Positions 48,299-59,205 of a stretch of 64,000 bases of DNA are shown piece by piece. The notes under the pieces were generated by a model that was not told the DNA's origin, did not search any database, and saw only the letters and a list, made by a program, of their open reading frames with translations. Numbering within the stretch: position 1 is the stretch's first letter; each line of letters starts with the position of its first letter. Where the stretch lies: positions 20,739 to 84,738 of the forward strand of contig JAIYCE010000021.1 of the NCBI GenBank assembly GCA_027488155.1, given 5' to 3'. The stretch comes from Hyphomicrobiales bacterium. Lineage in GTDB: Bacteria > Pseudomonadota > Alphaproteobacteria > Rhizobiales > Beijerinckiaceae. The translations under genes and the position numbers were made by a program.

Positions 48299-50011
48299 AT
48301 GAGCGATCCAGCACTTGGAATTCTGATGCTCGCGCTCATCGTGGTCGTGATCATGATGGGGTTTCCAACGGCCTTCACATTGATGGGTCTTGGAATCCTT
48401 TTTGGCTTTATCGCCTATTTTAAATCCGGGCAGGCTTTTAGCGACAATCTCGTCTTCGATTTGATGGTCCAGCGCACCTATGGCGCGATGACCAATGACG
48501 TCCTTATTTCCATCCCGCTCTTCGTGTTGATGGGCTATGTGATGGAACGTGGTGCGCTGGTCGACAAGATGTTCTACGCAATCCAGCTGGCGTTCCGCAA
48601 TGTTCCTGCTGCCCTTGCGGTCGCGACTTTGCTCGTCTGCACTTTCTGGGGCATAGCGAGCGGACTCGTTGGCGCTGTCGTCGTGCTGATGGGCGTTATT
48701 GCGCTCAATCCGATGCTGCGCGCCGGGTACGATGTGAAGCTCGCCTCCGGTGTCATCACGGCGGGCGGCACGCTTGGTATTCTGATTCCGCCTTCGGTGA
48801 TGATCATCGTTTATGCGGCGGTGGCCGGACAGTCCGTGGTTAAGCTTTATGCGGCCACGATGTTTCCCGGCTTCTTTCTTGCCTTTCTCTATCTCGTCTA
48901 CATCATCGGCATGGCCATGCTGAATCCAAAGCTGGCGCCGCCTTTGCCCGAGGCTGAGCGTCAGGTTCCGCTTCCGGAATGGATGCGAACATTGAGCGAG
49001 ACGGGTTCGCGCAACATGATCGTCGCGATCCTGTCCAATCTGCGCTCGTCGGCGCAAGTCGTCGATCGTGCGACGCTCATGCGCTACCTCGGTTTTTCAA
49101 CCGTACCGTTCATTTTGGTCGCCAGCACATTATGGCTGATCTTCTGGTATGTGGTGATCCATCAACAGGCTGGTGATGCTGTCGATACGCAGGGCGTTGA
49201 GCAATTAGGCAGTTACAGTGCGCCGGAAGTCACAGAGAAGGCCGGCCCACCGCTGAACTTCTATATCGGCTTTGGTCTCGTGACTGCGCTCGCGGCCTTT
49301 GGCATGTTGCGTTACTATCGCAACATGGTTGCGGAGCGGCTCGAGGTTATTCGCCTGCTCACCGTGTCAATCATGCCGTTGGGCCTGCTCACCGTCGTCG
49401 TTCTGGTAGTGATCTTGTTCGGTATCACTACGGCCACGGAATCTGCGGCTGTAGGGGCAGCGGGTGCCTTCATCTTGGCATTGACAGCACGCACACTCGA
49501 TTGGAAGCGCACCAAGGAAGCGGTTTTCCTAACTGCGAAAACAACCAGTATGGTGTGCTGGCTTTTCGTCGGTTCGGCGATTTTTTCTGGCGTCTTTGCC
49601 ATTCTGGGCGGGCAAGCGCTTGTCGAGAAATGGGTCCTGTCGCTGAACCTATCGCCTTTGCAATTTATGATCATTTCTCAGGCGATCATTTTCATTCTGG
49701 GTTGGCCGCTTGAATGGACTGAGATCATCGTCATTTTCGTGCCGATCTTTCTGCCGCTTCTCAAGCATTTTGGCATTGACCCGATCCTCTGGGGTGTTCT
49801 GGTCTTTGTTAATCTACAAGCGGCGTTCTTGTCGCCGCCTGTTGCTATGTCGGCCTTTTACCTCAAAGGCGTTGCGCCGCCGCACGTCACCATCAATCAG
49901 ATTTTTGCCGGCATGATGCCCTACATGCTCATTGTGATTGTCTGCATGGTGCTGCTGTATATTTGGCCGGGCCTGACTTTGTGGCTGCCAGAATTTTTGT
50001 ACGGCAATTGA
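48299..50011 (+). CDS. TRAP transporter large permease (DctM)
   Basis: FIAY...ISIPLFVLMGYVMERGALVDKMFYAIQLAFRNVPAALAVATLLVCTFWGIASG...GTLGILIPPSVMIIVYA. Confidence 0.93.
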   Translation: MSDPALGILMLALIVVVIMMGFPTAFTLMGLGILFGFIAYFKSGQAFSDNLVFDLMVQRTYGAMTNDVLISIPLFVLMGYVMERGALVDKMFYAIQLAFRNVPAALAVATLLVCTFWGIASGLVGAVVVLMGVIALNPMLRAGYDVKLASGVITAGGTLGILIPPSVMIIVYAAVAGQSVVKLYAATMFPGFFLAFLYLVYIIGMAMLNPKLAPPLPEAERQVPLPEWMRTLSETGSRNMIVAILSNLRSSAQVVDRATLMRYLGFSTVPFILVASTLWLIFWYVVIHQQAGDAVDTQGVEQLGSYSAPEVTEKAGPPLNFYIGFGLVTALAAFGMLRYYRNMVAERLEVIRLLTVSIMPLGLLTVVVLVVILFGITTATESAAVGAAGAFILALTARTLDWKRTKEAVFLTAKTTSMVCWLFVGSAIFSGVFAILGGQALVEKWVLSLNLSPLQFMIISQAIIFILGWPLEWTEIIVIFVPIFLPLLKHFGIDPILWGVLVFVNLQAAFLSPPVAMSAFYLKGVAPPHVTINQIFAGMMPYMLIVIVCMVLLYIWPGLTLWLPEFLYGN

Positions 50012-50020
50012 GAAAAATGG

Positions 50021-50046
50021 GGCGAGCGTCCACGCGCTCGCCTTTT
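50021..50046 (+). terminator. intrinsic terminator after TRAP genes
   Basis: GGCGAGCG-TCCACG-CGCTCGCC-TTTT. Confidence 0.75.
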
Positions 50047-50258
50047 CCTGAGCCGCCCGCAAATGTCGGTTGTGCGCAATTTCCTCCGCTTTTCAGCGGA
50101 GCCTTGACGATAAAGCCTGATACTTGTTTGGGGTGTGGTCCCTGCTGATCAGTTCCTGCCGATCAACCCCAACTGGCTTTTCGGGGTTAGGTTCGGTTTG
50201 GCAAGGTTTGCCTTGTAAGCGGCTGTGATGGTCCGCATTCAGCGGCAATTGAGGGAAA

Positions 50259-50334
50259 TGGTGGGCCCACCAGGACTCGAACCTGGAACCAGACCGTTAT
50301 GAGCGGTCGGCTCTAACCATTGAGCTATAGGCCC
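50259..50334 (-). tRNA. tRNA-Ile2 (anticodon CAU, presumably lysidine-modified)
   Basis: Reverse complement GGGCCTATAGCTCAATGGTTAGAGCCGACCGCTCATAACGGTCTGGTTCCAGGTTCGAGTCCTGGTGGGCCCACCA; cloverleaf closes, CCA encoded; resembles E. coli tRNA-Ile2 rather than tRNA-Met. Confidence 0.9.
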
Positions 50335-50454
50335 GTACAGGGGTGATAGTATAGGAGATAGGTCGGGTGCAAATCCCACCGCTCTTGCCCCGTGCGTGGT
50401 TGCATCCTGAGGCGGGACGGTTACCGTCCGGTTTCCTCCCGCCGGATCCTAGCT

Positions 50455-51300
50455 GTGTCGCTCACCGTCTTTTTGGCCGTTCTTGCCGCTGCTGCGCTTC
50501 ACGCGGGGTGGAACGCCGTCGTCAAGCTCAGGGTGGAGCCGCTTCTCGCCATTGTGCTGATCAACGGGTCCTGCGCGGTGCTTGGCCTTGTGGTTCTGCT
50601 CTTCAGCGGATTTCCGGCGCGTGAGGCATGGGGATGGCTCGCGTTGTCAGGGGGTGTCCATCTCCTCTATGGCCTCGCTTTGGCCGAGGCCTATCGCGTC
50701 GGTGATATGGGTTTTGTTTATCCGGTGGCGCGTGGCGCTGCGCCGATGATGACCCTGATCGGCTCGCTCATCTTCGTCGGCGATCCTTTGCCGCCGCTGG
50801 CTATCGCCGGAATCGCGGTGCTCGGCTCCGGTATCGCTCTGATGGCGTTCTCGCGCGCATCTATTGTCGATGGGCGGGCTCTGCTGTTTGCACTTCTCAC
50901 GGCCTGCACAATCACGCTCTACACGATTGCAGACGGTTTGGGCGCGCGCGCCTCGGGCAATCCGCACGCCTATGCTGCCGCGATGTTCGTACTCGATGGT
51001 GGATTTTTGCTGCTGTACACGCTTGCCACACGCGGGGTCGATTGGCTGAAACAGGCGCGTCCCGCACTCATTCCCGGCATGGCAGGCGGCGCCATGGGTT
51101 TTGTCGCCTATTGGATTGTCATTTGGGCGATGACGGTTGCGCCGATCGCACTCGTTGCCGCTTTGCGCGAAAGCTCGATATTGTTTGCAACATTGATTGC
51201 CATCTTCGTGCTCAAGGAGAAGGCGGTGCCGTTGCGGATCGCCGCCGCGCTTTTCATCGTGGTTGGCATCGTGCTGATGCGGATGGCGACGTTTATCTGA
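50455..51300 (+). CDS. DMT superfamily (EamA) transporter
   Basis: ~10 hydrophobic segments; LHAGWNAVVKLRVEPLLAIVLINGSCAVLG; C-terminal EamA repeat; GTG start inferred. Confidence 0.85.
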   Translation: MSLTVFLAVLAAAALHAGWNAVVKLRVEPLLAIVLINGSCAVLGLVVLLFSGFPAREAWGWLALSGGVHLLYGLALAEAYRVGDMGFVYPVARGAAPMMTLIGSLIFVGDPLPPLAIAGIAVLGSGIALMAFSRASIVDGRALLFALLTACTITLYTIADGLGARASGNPHAYAAAMFVLDGGFLLLYTLATRGVDWLKQARPALIPGMAGGAMGFVAYWIVIWAMTVAPIALVAALRESSILFATLIAIFVLKEKAVPLRIAAALFIVVGIVLMRMATFI

Positions 51301-52015
51301 GGATGTCGAACGTTACCGTTACGCTGGCTTGGGCTGTGAGTTCGCCAGCTTCGATAGGCGGTGCGGCGGCAAGCGCAGCGGGTGCGCCGCGTAACATACG
51401 CGGTTCGGCGACCGCCCGGGGTAAGGTGTTGTCGCTGATCTCGCGAATGGCGCCGACCTTCACACCCAGGCTTTGGGCATAGAGTTCGGCCACGCGGCGG
51501 GCATCTGCGGCGGCTTTCTTGCGCGCTTCATCCTGCAGGGCCTGTGGATCGGCGACACCGAAGGTTGGGCCGCTGATATCGTTGACACCGGCTGCCGTCG
51601 CGAGGTCGAGCACCGCGCCGATCTTGGTAAGATCGCGCAAGCGAACGGAGAGCCGATTGCTGGCCCGGTAGCCTGCGATTTTTGGCGCTCCGGTGCGATC
51701 TTTATCCTGCACATAATCGGGCGTCAGATTGAGTCCGATCGTCATGAGGTCGCGATCGGCGACACCGCGCTCGCGGAGTTGGCTGAGAAGCGTGGCGGCA
51801 ATCTTCGCATTGGCCTCCATCGCTTCGGCAGACGTTTTGCCTTGCGTGAGGATCCCGAGCGAGACGGTCGCGATATCGGGTTTGCCCTGCGCCTCACCAC
51901 GACCTTCGACGATGATCGACGGGGCCGTTTCAGCGCGCGCAGGCCAAGCCGCCAGCGCCGTGACGCAGGCAAACAGCAAGGCTCCAACGGCAAATCGAAG
52001 CGAATAGACCGGCAT
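51293..52015 (-). CDS. SIMPL domain (DUF541) periplasmic protein
   Basis: Signal peptide then IIVEGRGEAQGKPDIATVSLGILTQGKTSAEAMEANAK; start inside ORF 51293..52198. Confidence 0.88.
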   Translation of the reverse strand: MPVYSLRFAVGALLFACVTALAAWPARAETAPSIIVEGRGEAQGKPDIATVSLGILTQGKTSAEAMEANAKIAATLLSQLRERGVADRDLMTIGLNLTPDYVQDKDRTGAPKIAGYRASNRLSVRLRDLTKIGAVLDLATAAGVNDISGPTFGVADPQALQDEARKKAAADARRVAELYAQSLGVKVGAIREISDNTLPRAVAEPRMLRGAPAALAAAPPIEAGELTAQASVTVTFDILR

Positions 52016-52196
52016 TCCCATCGCCTCCGCCCTCCCTTGGCGAATCGTCATTCTTTTTGTCGCATCGCCTCGGGGCAAGAGCGGGGCCGAAGCTTGGCCG
52101 TATTTGGGCAGAAACACCGGAAACGCCTTGTCCGGTCCCGGGGCAGTCGCTAGATAAGCAACGCTTCCGCCCCATTGCGAATGGAGAAGGGCTGCC

Positions 52197-53852
<1,656 letters not shown>

Positions 53853-53892
53853 AGCGGTGTGGATGACATCTTGCAAACGCGGGCATGACAAG

Positions 53893-53919
53893 AGGCGGGC
53901 TTAGGCCCGCCTTTTTTTC
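53893..53919 (+). terminator. intrinsic terminator of ettA
   Basis: AGGCGGGC-TTAG-GCCCGCCT-TTTTTT. Confidence 0.85.
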
Positions 53920-53969
53920 GTCAAGGTAAAGCTTCCCATTATCAACTTAATCAAAACGAAAATAATCAT

Positions 53970-54009
53970 ACGTCAACGAGTTGACGTTAAGGAATATGCG
54001 CGCTTAATT
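53970..54009 (+). promoter_or_regulatory. candidate cold-shock gene promoter with 8+2+8 dyad over the -35
   Basis: ACGTCAAC-GA-GTTGACGT; TTGACG at 53981, 17 nt to TTAATT (weak -10). Confidence 0.4.
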
Positions 54010-54139
54010 TGTGTCAGCGACCGTCATGGAGGCGGTCGTTGTCGATACGGGGGAGCGCTTTGGTTTGTGCTCAAAAGGGAACAAATCATCAGCGTCTTGA
54101 AATGACGTCTCGACGTTTTCGGAGCGTTGGAGGAGTTCG

Positions 54140-54343
54140 ATGCAAGAAGGTACCGTGAAGTGGTTTTCGCCGGATCGCGGCTATGGCTTCATTCAGCCTG
54201 AAAATGGTGGACGCGACGTCTTCGTCCATATTTCCGCGCTTGAGGCTGCAGGTTTGCGCAATCTCAACGAAGGCCAGCGGGTGAAATTCGAATTAAAGAG
54301 CGAGCGCGGCAAAACCGCCGCTGTTAGTCTCGAAGTGCGATAA
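54140..54343 (+). CDS. cold-shock domain (CspA family) protein
   Basis: [38 protein letters not shown]. Confidence 0.95.
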   Translation: MQEGTVKWFSPDRGYGFIQPENGGRDVFVHISALEAAGLRNLNEGQRVKFELKSERGKTAAVSLEVR

Positions 54344-54402
54344 GGAGCCGTTCCGGCCGGGCGCGAGGGGTTGCGTCATCCGATCATTCTCGGCAAATAC
54401 AG

Positions 54403-54432
54403 AGGGCGCGATGTCAGCCATCGCGCCCTTTT
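54403..54432 (+). terminator. intrinsic terminator of the cold-shock gene
   Basis: AGGGCGCGATG-TCAGC-CATCGCGCCCT-TTT. Confidence 0.85.
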
Positions 54433-54462
54433 CATTGCGCGTTATCCGTGGATCATTTGGCT

Positions 54463-55929
54463 ATGACCGAGTCGTTTCTGATCGAACCCGTCCGTTTAAG
54501 CGATCCGCATGATGTCGTTGATGCGTTGCAGAACCGTTATGAGATGGCAGTTGCCACGCTCCGTCAGGCGCTCCAGACATTTCTTGAAACCGGCACGGCG
54601 CCCGATCCTGCACTCCGAGAGCAATTCTGTTATCCAGGATTGACACTGACCTATCGCCCTGAAGGCGCGACACCTTCAAACCGGCGTGCCTTTGCGAAGT
54701 TTTCTGGTCCCGGCGTATTCGGCACGACAGTGACGCAGCCGCATCTCTTTCGCGCCTATCTGCTGGAGCAACTCAGACCCTTGATGGGCGATTATGGTGC
54801 AGTGGCTCATGTGGGCAGAAGTAGGCAAGAAATTCCTTATCCCTATGTCATTGAAAGCGGCGACGAATTGGCCCGTGGCCACACGACAGCTAGCGAATTG
54901 GCACGATGCTTTCCAGTGCCGCTGCTTTCTGTTGTTGGCGATGAAATTGCCGATGGGCTGTGGCACGATCATGGTCCACGCCCGCTTGCATTATTTGATG
55001 CAATCCGGGTCGATTATTCGCTGAGGCGGCTTGTCCATTATTGCGGTACTGATTGGCGCGATGTGCAGCCTTGGATCTTGCTCACGAATTATCACCGTTA
55101 TGTTGATCAATTCATCCGGCGTGGCATCGCCGAGATTAGGGCAGGGCAGGCGGTCACATTATCGCTGCCCGGCGGCATCACGCTTGATGCACGCCATGAC
55201 GATCATGCGATCGACTCCATCATTGCAGCCGCACCATGGATGCGGTTTCAAATGCCAGCCTATCATTTAAAGCGTGCCAATGGTCAGGGTGCCACGCTCG
55301 TCAATATCGGCGTGGGGCCGTCAAATGCGAAGACCATCACCGATCATCTGGCGGTTCTGCGCCCGCATGTCTGGTTGATGGTGGGGCATTGCGGCGGGCT
55401 CAGGCCATCGCAGCAGATCGGCGATTATGTGCTGGCGCATGGTTATCTGCGACAGGATCACATCCTCGATACTTTGGTCCCAACCGACATTCCCATTCCC
55501 GCTCTCGCGGAAGTGCAAACGGCGTTGCAGGTGGCGGCACAGAGCGTGACGGGTGAAGATGGCGAAGCTTTGAAACGCCGTCTGCGTACCGGAACGGTCG
55601 TTACCTATGATGATCGGAATTGGGAATTGCGCTGGTCGCAGGAGCGGCGGCGCATCAACCTGTCGCGCGCCATTGCGGTCGATATGGAAAGCGGCACGAT
55701 CGCCGCGCAAGGTTTTCGTTTCCGCGTACCTTATGGAACATTGCTGTGCGTATCCGACAAGCCGCTGCATGGTGAAATCAAGTTGCCTGGCGCGGCGAAT
55801 GCCTTCTATCAAAGCGCGGTGAGCCAGCATCTCGAGATCGGTCTGGCCGCGCTCGACCTCCTGCGCGAGAACCGATTGTCGCTTCATTCCCGCAAATTGC
55901 GAAGTTTCGACGAACCACCTTTCCGCTGA
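54463..55929 (+). CDS. amn: AMP nucleosidase
   Basis: ~490 aa; TLTYRPEGATPSNRRAFAKFSGPGVFGTTVTQPHLFRAYLLEQL; LVNIGVGPSNAKTITDHLAVLRPHVWLMVGHCGGLR. Confidence 0.93.
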   Translation: MTESFLIEPVRLSDPHDVVDALQNRYEMAVATLRQALQTFLETGTAPDPALREQFCYPGLTLTYRPEGATPSNRRAFAKFSGPGVFGTTVTQPHLFRAYLLEQLRPLMGDYGAVAHVGRSRQEIPYPYVIESGDELARGHTTASELARCFPVPLLSVVGDEIADGLWHDHGPRPLALFDAIRVDYSLRRLVHYCGTDWRDVQPWILLTNYHRYVDQFIRRGIAEIRAGQAVTLSLPGGITLDARHDDHAIDSIIAAAPWMRFQMPAYHLKRANGQGATLVNIGVGPSNAKTITDHLAVLRPHVWLMVGHCGGLRPSQQIGDYVLAHGYLRQDHILDTLVPTDIPIPALAEVQTALQVAAQSVTGEDGEALKRRLRTGTVVTYDDRNWELRWSQERRRINLSRAIAVDMESGTIAAQGFRFRVPYGTLLCVSDKPLHGEIKLPGAANAFYQSAVSQHLEIGLAALDLLRENRLSLHSRKLRSFDEPPFR

Positions 55930-55952
55930 GACGTCTTGACACGCCATTCTGT

Positions 55953-55976
55953 CGATATAAAGATATCTTTATATCG
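55953..55976. promoter_or_regulatory. perfect 24-bp palindrome, candidate ArsR-type operator
   Basis: CGATATAAAGAT|ATCTTTATATCG, 11 nt downstream of a TTGACA -35-like hexamer and 11 nt upstream of the ORF. Confidence 0.75.
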
Positions 55977-55987
55977 TTAAGCGGAGA

Positions 55988-56986
55988 GTGGGTGTGGCGG
56001 CGTCAATGGGTCTGGAACCGATGGTGGCGGCCTTAAGGGCAGCGGGCGAAGATACGCGTCTGCGTTTGTTGGCTTTGCTGTCCACCGGCGAGCTCTCCGT
56101 CTCCGATCTAACTGACATTCTCGGCCAATCGCAGCCGCGTATTTCGCGTCATCTCAAGCTGATGGTCGATGCTGGGCTTTTGGTTCGGCATCGTGAAGGG
56201 GCTTGGGCTTTCTTCGCCTTGGCCTCCGAAGGCGAGGGCGGGGCTTTGGGACGCGCGCTCATTGCAACTCTCGACCCGATGGATGCGACGCTCATGGCGG
56301 ACCGCCAACGCCTTGACGCGGTGCGGACGGCAAGGGCCGAAGCGGCGCAAACCTATTTCGCGCGCCACGCGGTCGAATGGGACCGCATCCGTTCGCTTCA
56401 TGTTGCCGATGACGAGGTCGAAGCCGCGGTGCGTGCCGCGCTTGGCGATGAATCTTGTGGCGCCCTTCTCGATCTTGGAACCGGCACGGGCCGCATGTTG
56501 CAGGTGTTGGCTGATCGCGCCGAGCGCCTGGTCGGCGTCGATGCAAGCCACGCGATGCTTGCGGTGGCGCGCGCGCATCTCGCACAAGCGGGTGTGCGGG
56601 CCGAGCTACGGCAATGCGATGTCTATGCGCTGCCATTCGAGATGCAGGGTTTCGATACGATCATTCTGCATCAGGTGCTGCACTTCTTAGATGATCCCGC
56701 CCGCGCTCTGCGCGAAGCGGCGCTGCGCCTTAAGCCCGGTGGGCGTTTACTCGTTGTCGATTTCGCGCCGCACCACCATGAATTTTTGCGCAGCGAACAG
56801 GCGCATCGGCGTCTCGGTTTCTCGCGGCAGCAAATGGAAGGTTGGTTTCGCGAGGCAGGGCTTGTACCAGTCGCGCATCGCGATTTGGCACCGGAAGCTA
56901 GTGCAAACGATCATTTGACCGTATCGCTCTTTTTGGCGCGTGATACACGCCCTGTTTTACCCTTTGCAACGCGGGAGATTGCCTGA
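55988..56986 (+). CDS. ArsR-family regulator fused to SAM-dependent methyltransferase domain
   Basis: N-terminal wHTH (LSVSDLTDILGQSQPRISRHLKLMVDAGLLVRHREGAWAFFAL) and C-terminal LLDLGTGTGRMLQVLADRAERLVGVDAS; GTG start at 55988 or 55994. Confidence 0.88.
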   Translation: MGVAASMGLEPMVAALRAAGEDTRLRLLALLSTGELSVSDLTDILGQSQPRISRHLKLMVDAGLLVRHREGAWAFFALASEGEGGALGRALIATLDPMDATLMADRQRLDAVRTARAEAAQTYFARHAVEWDRIRSLHVADDEVEAAVRAALGDESCGALLDLGTGTGRMLQVLADRAERLVGVDASHAMLAVARAHLAQAGVRAELRQCDVYALPFEMQGFDTIILHQVLHFLDDPARALREAALRLKPGGRLLVVDFAPHHHEFLRSEQAHRRLGFSRQQMEGWFREAGLVPVAHRDLAPEASANDHLTVSLFLARDTRPVLPFATREIA

Positions 56987-57855
56987 TGAAAAAACGTCCC
57001 AGCGTATCCTTCGAGTTTTTTCCGCCAAAGAGCGAGGAGGCCGAAGCGAGCCTCTGGCGCGCCATCAATGCGCTCGCACCGCTCAAGCCGGATTTTGTAT
57101 CCGTGACTTATGGTGCCGGCGGATCGACGCGCGAGCGCACGCATGCGACAGTTGCGCGGCTTGCGCAGGAGACGGATCTGACGCCGGCAGCCCATCTGAC
57201 CTGTGTCGATGCAACGCGCGATTCCGTTATTCAAGTTGTTCGTGGGTTTCGCGCGGCAGGCGTGAAGCATATCGTGGCCTTGCGCGGCGACCCGGCAACC
57301 GGACTCGGGACAGCCTATGCGCCGCATCCTGACGGTTTTCAAACGACGGCGGAATTGATCCGCGCTATTCGCGACGAAGGCGATTTTGAAATCTCGGTTT
57401 CGGCCTATCCAGAAAAACATCCTGAAAGCCCAAGCCTCGATCATGACATCGATGTGTTGAAAGCTAAGATCGATGCGGGAGCAACGCGCGCGATCACGCA
57501 ATTCTTCTTCGACAACGACCTCTATTTGCGTTTCGTCGATCGTGTGCGCAAAGCGGGCATCGACATTCCGATCGTACCGGGCATCGTTCCGGTTCAGAAT
57601 TACAAGCAGACGGCCAAATTCGCTGAGCGTTGCGGCGCAACGCTCCCTGCCAAGCTGGCGGATCGCTTCGACGGTCTCGATGACGATCCGGCGACGCGAG
57701 CGCTGGTTGCGGCGGCAGTGGCGGCCGAACAGGTCAACGCTCTGGCGGAGCAGGGCGTCGACCTGTTTCATTTCTACACGATGAATAAATCCGACCTTGT
57801 TCTGGCAATTTGCCGGATGATCGGCGTCAAACCGGACGCGAAGGCGGCAGCTTAA
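56986..57855 (+). CDS. metF: methylenetetrahydrofolate reductase
   Basis: PSVSFEFFPPKSEEAEASLW...HLTCVDATRDSV...ALRGDPATG; ATG overlaps previous TGA. Confidence 0.95.
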   Translation: MKKRPSVSFEFFPPKSEEAEASLWRAINALAPLKPDFVSVTYGAGGSTRERTHATVARLAQETDLTPAAHLTCVDATRDSVIQVVRGFRAAGVKHIVALRGDPATGLGTAYAPHPDGFQTTAELIRAIRDEGDFEISVSAYPEKHPESPSLDHDIDVLKAKIDAGATRAITQFFFDNDLYLRFVDRVRKAGIDIPIVPGIVPVQNYKQTAKFAERCGATLPAKLADRFDGLDDDPATRALVAAAVAAEQVNALAEQGVDLFHFYTMNKSDLVLAICRMIGVKPDAKAAA

Positions 57856-58268
57856 TTGGATCGGTCGCGGCGAAAGCGATCATAGGCATCGCGCGCCGCT
57901 TCATGATCGCGGGCGAGGAAATCGCGAAACGCAGCAATTTCTTCGTCGAGAGCCATCTTTTGTGCTGCGATTTCCGCTTCGCGACGGCGCACATAGGCAT
58001 CGAATTCCGCATTGCCGGTTTCACGGCTCACGCCCGCCTGTCCGAACAGGCGGCGCAATTCGTCAGACGCGGCCTCAGCCAGACGCCAGACGCGTTCGCC
58101 AATCTGTCGGAACACGATTTCGAGATCGGTCGGTTTCGGTTGCCGGTCGTTCCAGAATTTCCACGCGATGAAGACGAGGCCGAGTGGCCAAAACAGAATG
58201 AACGCCGCAACCATGACGATGATGTCGACGGGCTTCCAGCGCCAGTGACCGAACGCATTGGTGTTCAT
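57852..58268 (-). CDS. DUF2852 domain-containing protein
   Basis: FGHWRWKPVDIIVMVAAFILFWPLGLVFIAWKFWNDRQP. Confidence 0.8.
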   Translation of the reverse strand: MNTNAFGHWRWKPVDIIVMVAAFILFWPLGLVFIAWKFWNDRQPKPTDLEIVFRQIGERVWRLAEAASDELRRLFGQAGVSRETGNAEFDAYVRRREAEIAAQKMALDEEIAAFRDFLARDHEAARDAYDRFRRDRSN

Positions 58269-58330
58269 GATGTCCTCCTGTGACATAACAGGAAGTGGGA
58301 AGCTCTAAGCCGATCCGCAAGGGTTGTGTA

Positions 58331-59092
58331 TCAGACGGCAGCTGGCAGGGCCGCGATCAAATCGCGCAGTGTTTTGATCGTTGCGAGATCGGCAATGCCA
58401 TCGACGCAAGCAGGGCGGAAATGGCGCTGAAAGGCGGTGACGACCTGCTCCGTTGTCTCGTCGAACACGCCGGTCACTGGCATTGTATAGCCGTAAAGCG
58501 CGAGCATGGCCTGCAAGGCCTGCACAGGTGGGCCTTCGGCACCGCGCGCGAAGCGAGGCCCTTCGGTGAGGGGAACCGGTGGCACGAAATGGCCGATCCC
58601 TGCAGCGGCCAGCCTATCCCATGGAAATTTTTCGCCGGGGTCTGCCTTGCGTGCTGGTGCTGTATCGGAATGGGCGAGAATGCGATGGGCCGGAATCGTC
58701 CAGCGAGCGGCTATGTCGCGGCAAAGTGCGATGGTGGCGTCGATTTGTTCTGATGTGAAATCGGGTAGCCCATAATCATGGCCGCCATTCACAATCTCGA
58801 TCCCGACCGAACAGGAATTGATGTCGGTGTCGCGGCCCCACGCGCCTGCGCCGGCATGCCATGCGCGCGCGCTTTCCGGCACGAGCTGAAAGATGCGTCC
58901 ATCGTCCCAGACGAGGTAATGGCTTGAGACCTGCGCCAGCGGATTGGTGAGTTGCTGCAAGGCCGACAAACCATCCTTCATGCCGGTATAATGCAGGACA
59001 ATCATGTCCGGCCGGCGTCCGTCCTTTCGCTCGCCCTGATTGGGGGAGGGGACGACCTTGGTCACGAGAGAGGAATCGGCGGCGATGGTCAT
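58331..59092 (-). CDS. N-acetylmuramoyl-L-alanine amidase (AmpD/AmiD type) with peptidoglycan-binding domain
   Basis: MIVLHYTGMKDGLSALQQL...SVGIEIVNGGHDYG...HRILAHSDTAPARKADPGEKFPW. Confidence 0.92.
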   Translation of the reverse strand: MTIAADSSLVTKVVPSPNQGERKDGRRPDMIVLHYTGMKDGLSALQQLTNPLAQVSSHYLVWDDGRIFQLVPESARAWHAGAGAWGRDTDINSCSVGIEIVNGGHDYGLPDFTSEQIDATIALCRDIAARWTIPAHRILAHSDTAPARKADPGEKFPWDRLAAAGIGHFVPPVPLTEGPRFARGAEGPPVQALQAMLALYGYTMPVTGVFDETTEQVVTAFQRHFRPACVDGIADLATIKTLRDLIAALPAAV

Positions 59093-59205
59093 GGCGCGAT
59101 CTGCCGCTCACGGGCGGGGCGGGTCAAGCGCCGTGAACCGATGAGAATCATGAACAAAGCCGGGCGTGCCGCCCGGCCGTTCTCATGAGTTGGCGGCAGC
59201 CAGTC

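Noticed and set aside
50259-50334. Interpretation as tRNA-Met
   Set aside because: CAU anticodon, but body sequence (GGTTAGAGC D-arm, acceptor GGGCCTA) fits Ile2 better than elongator/initiator Met.
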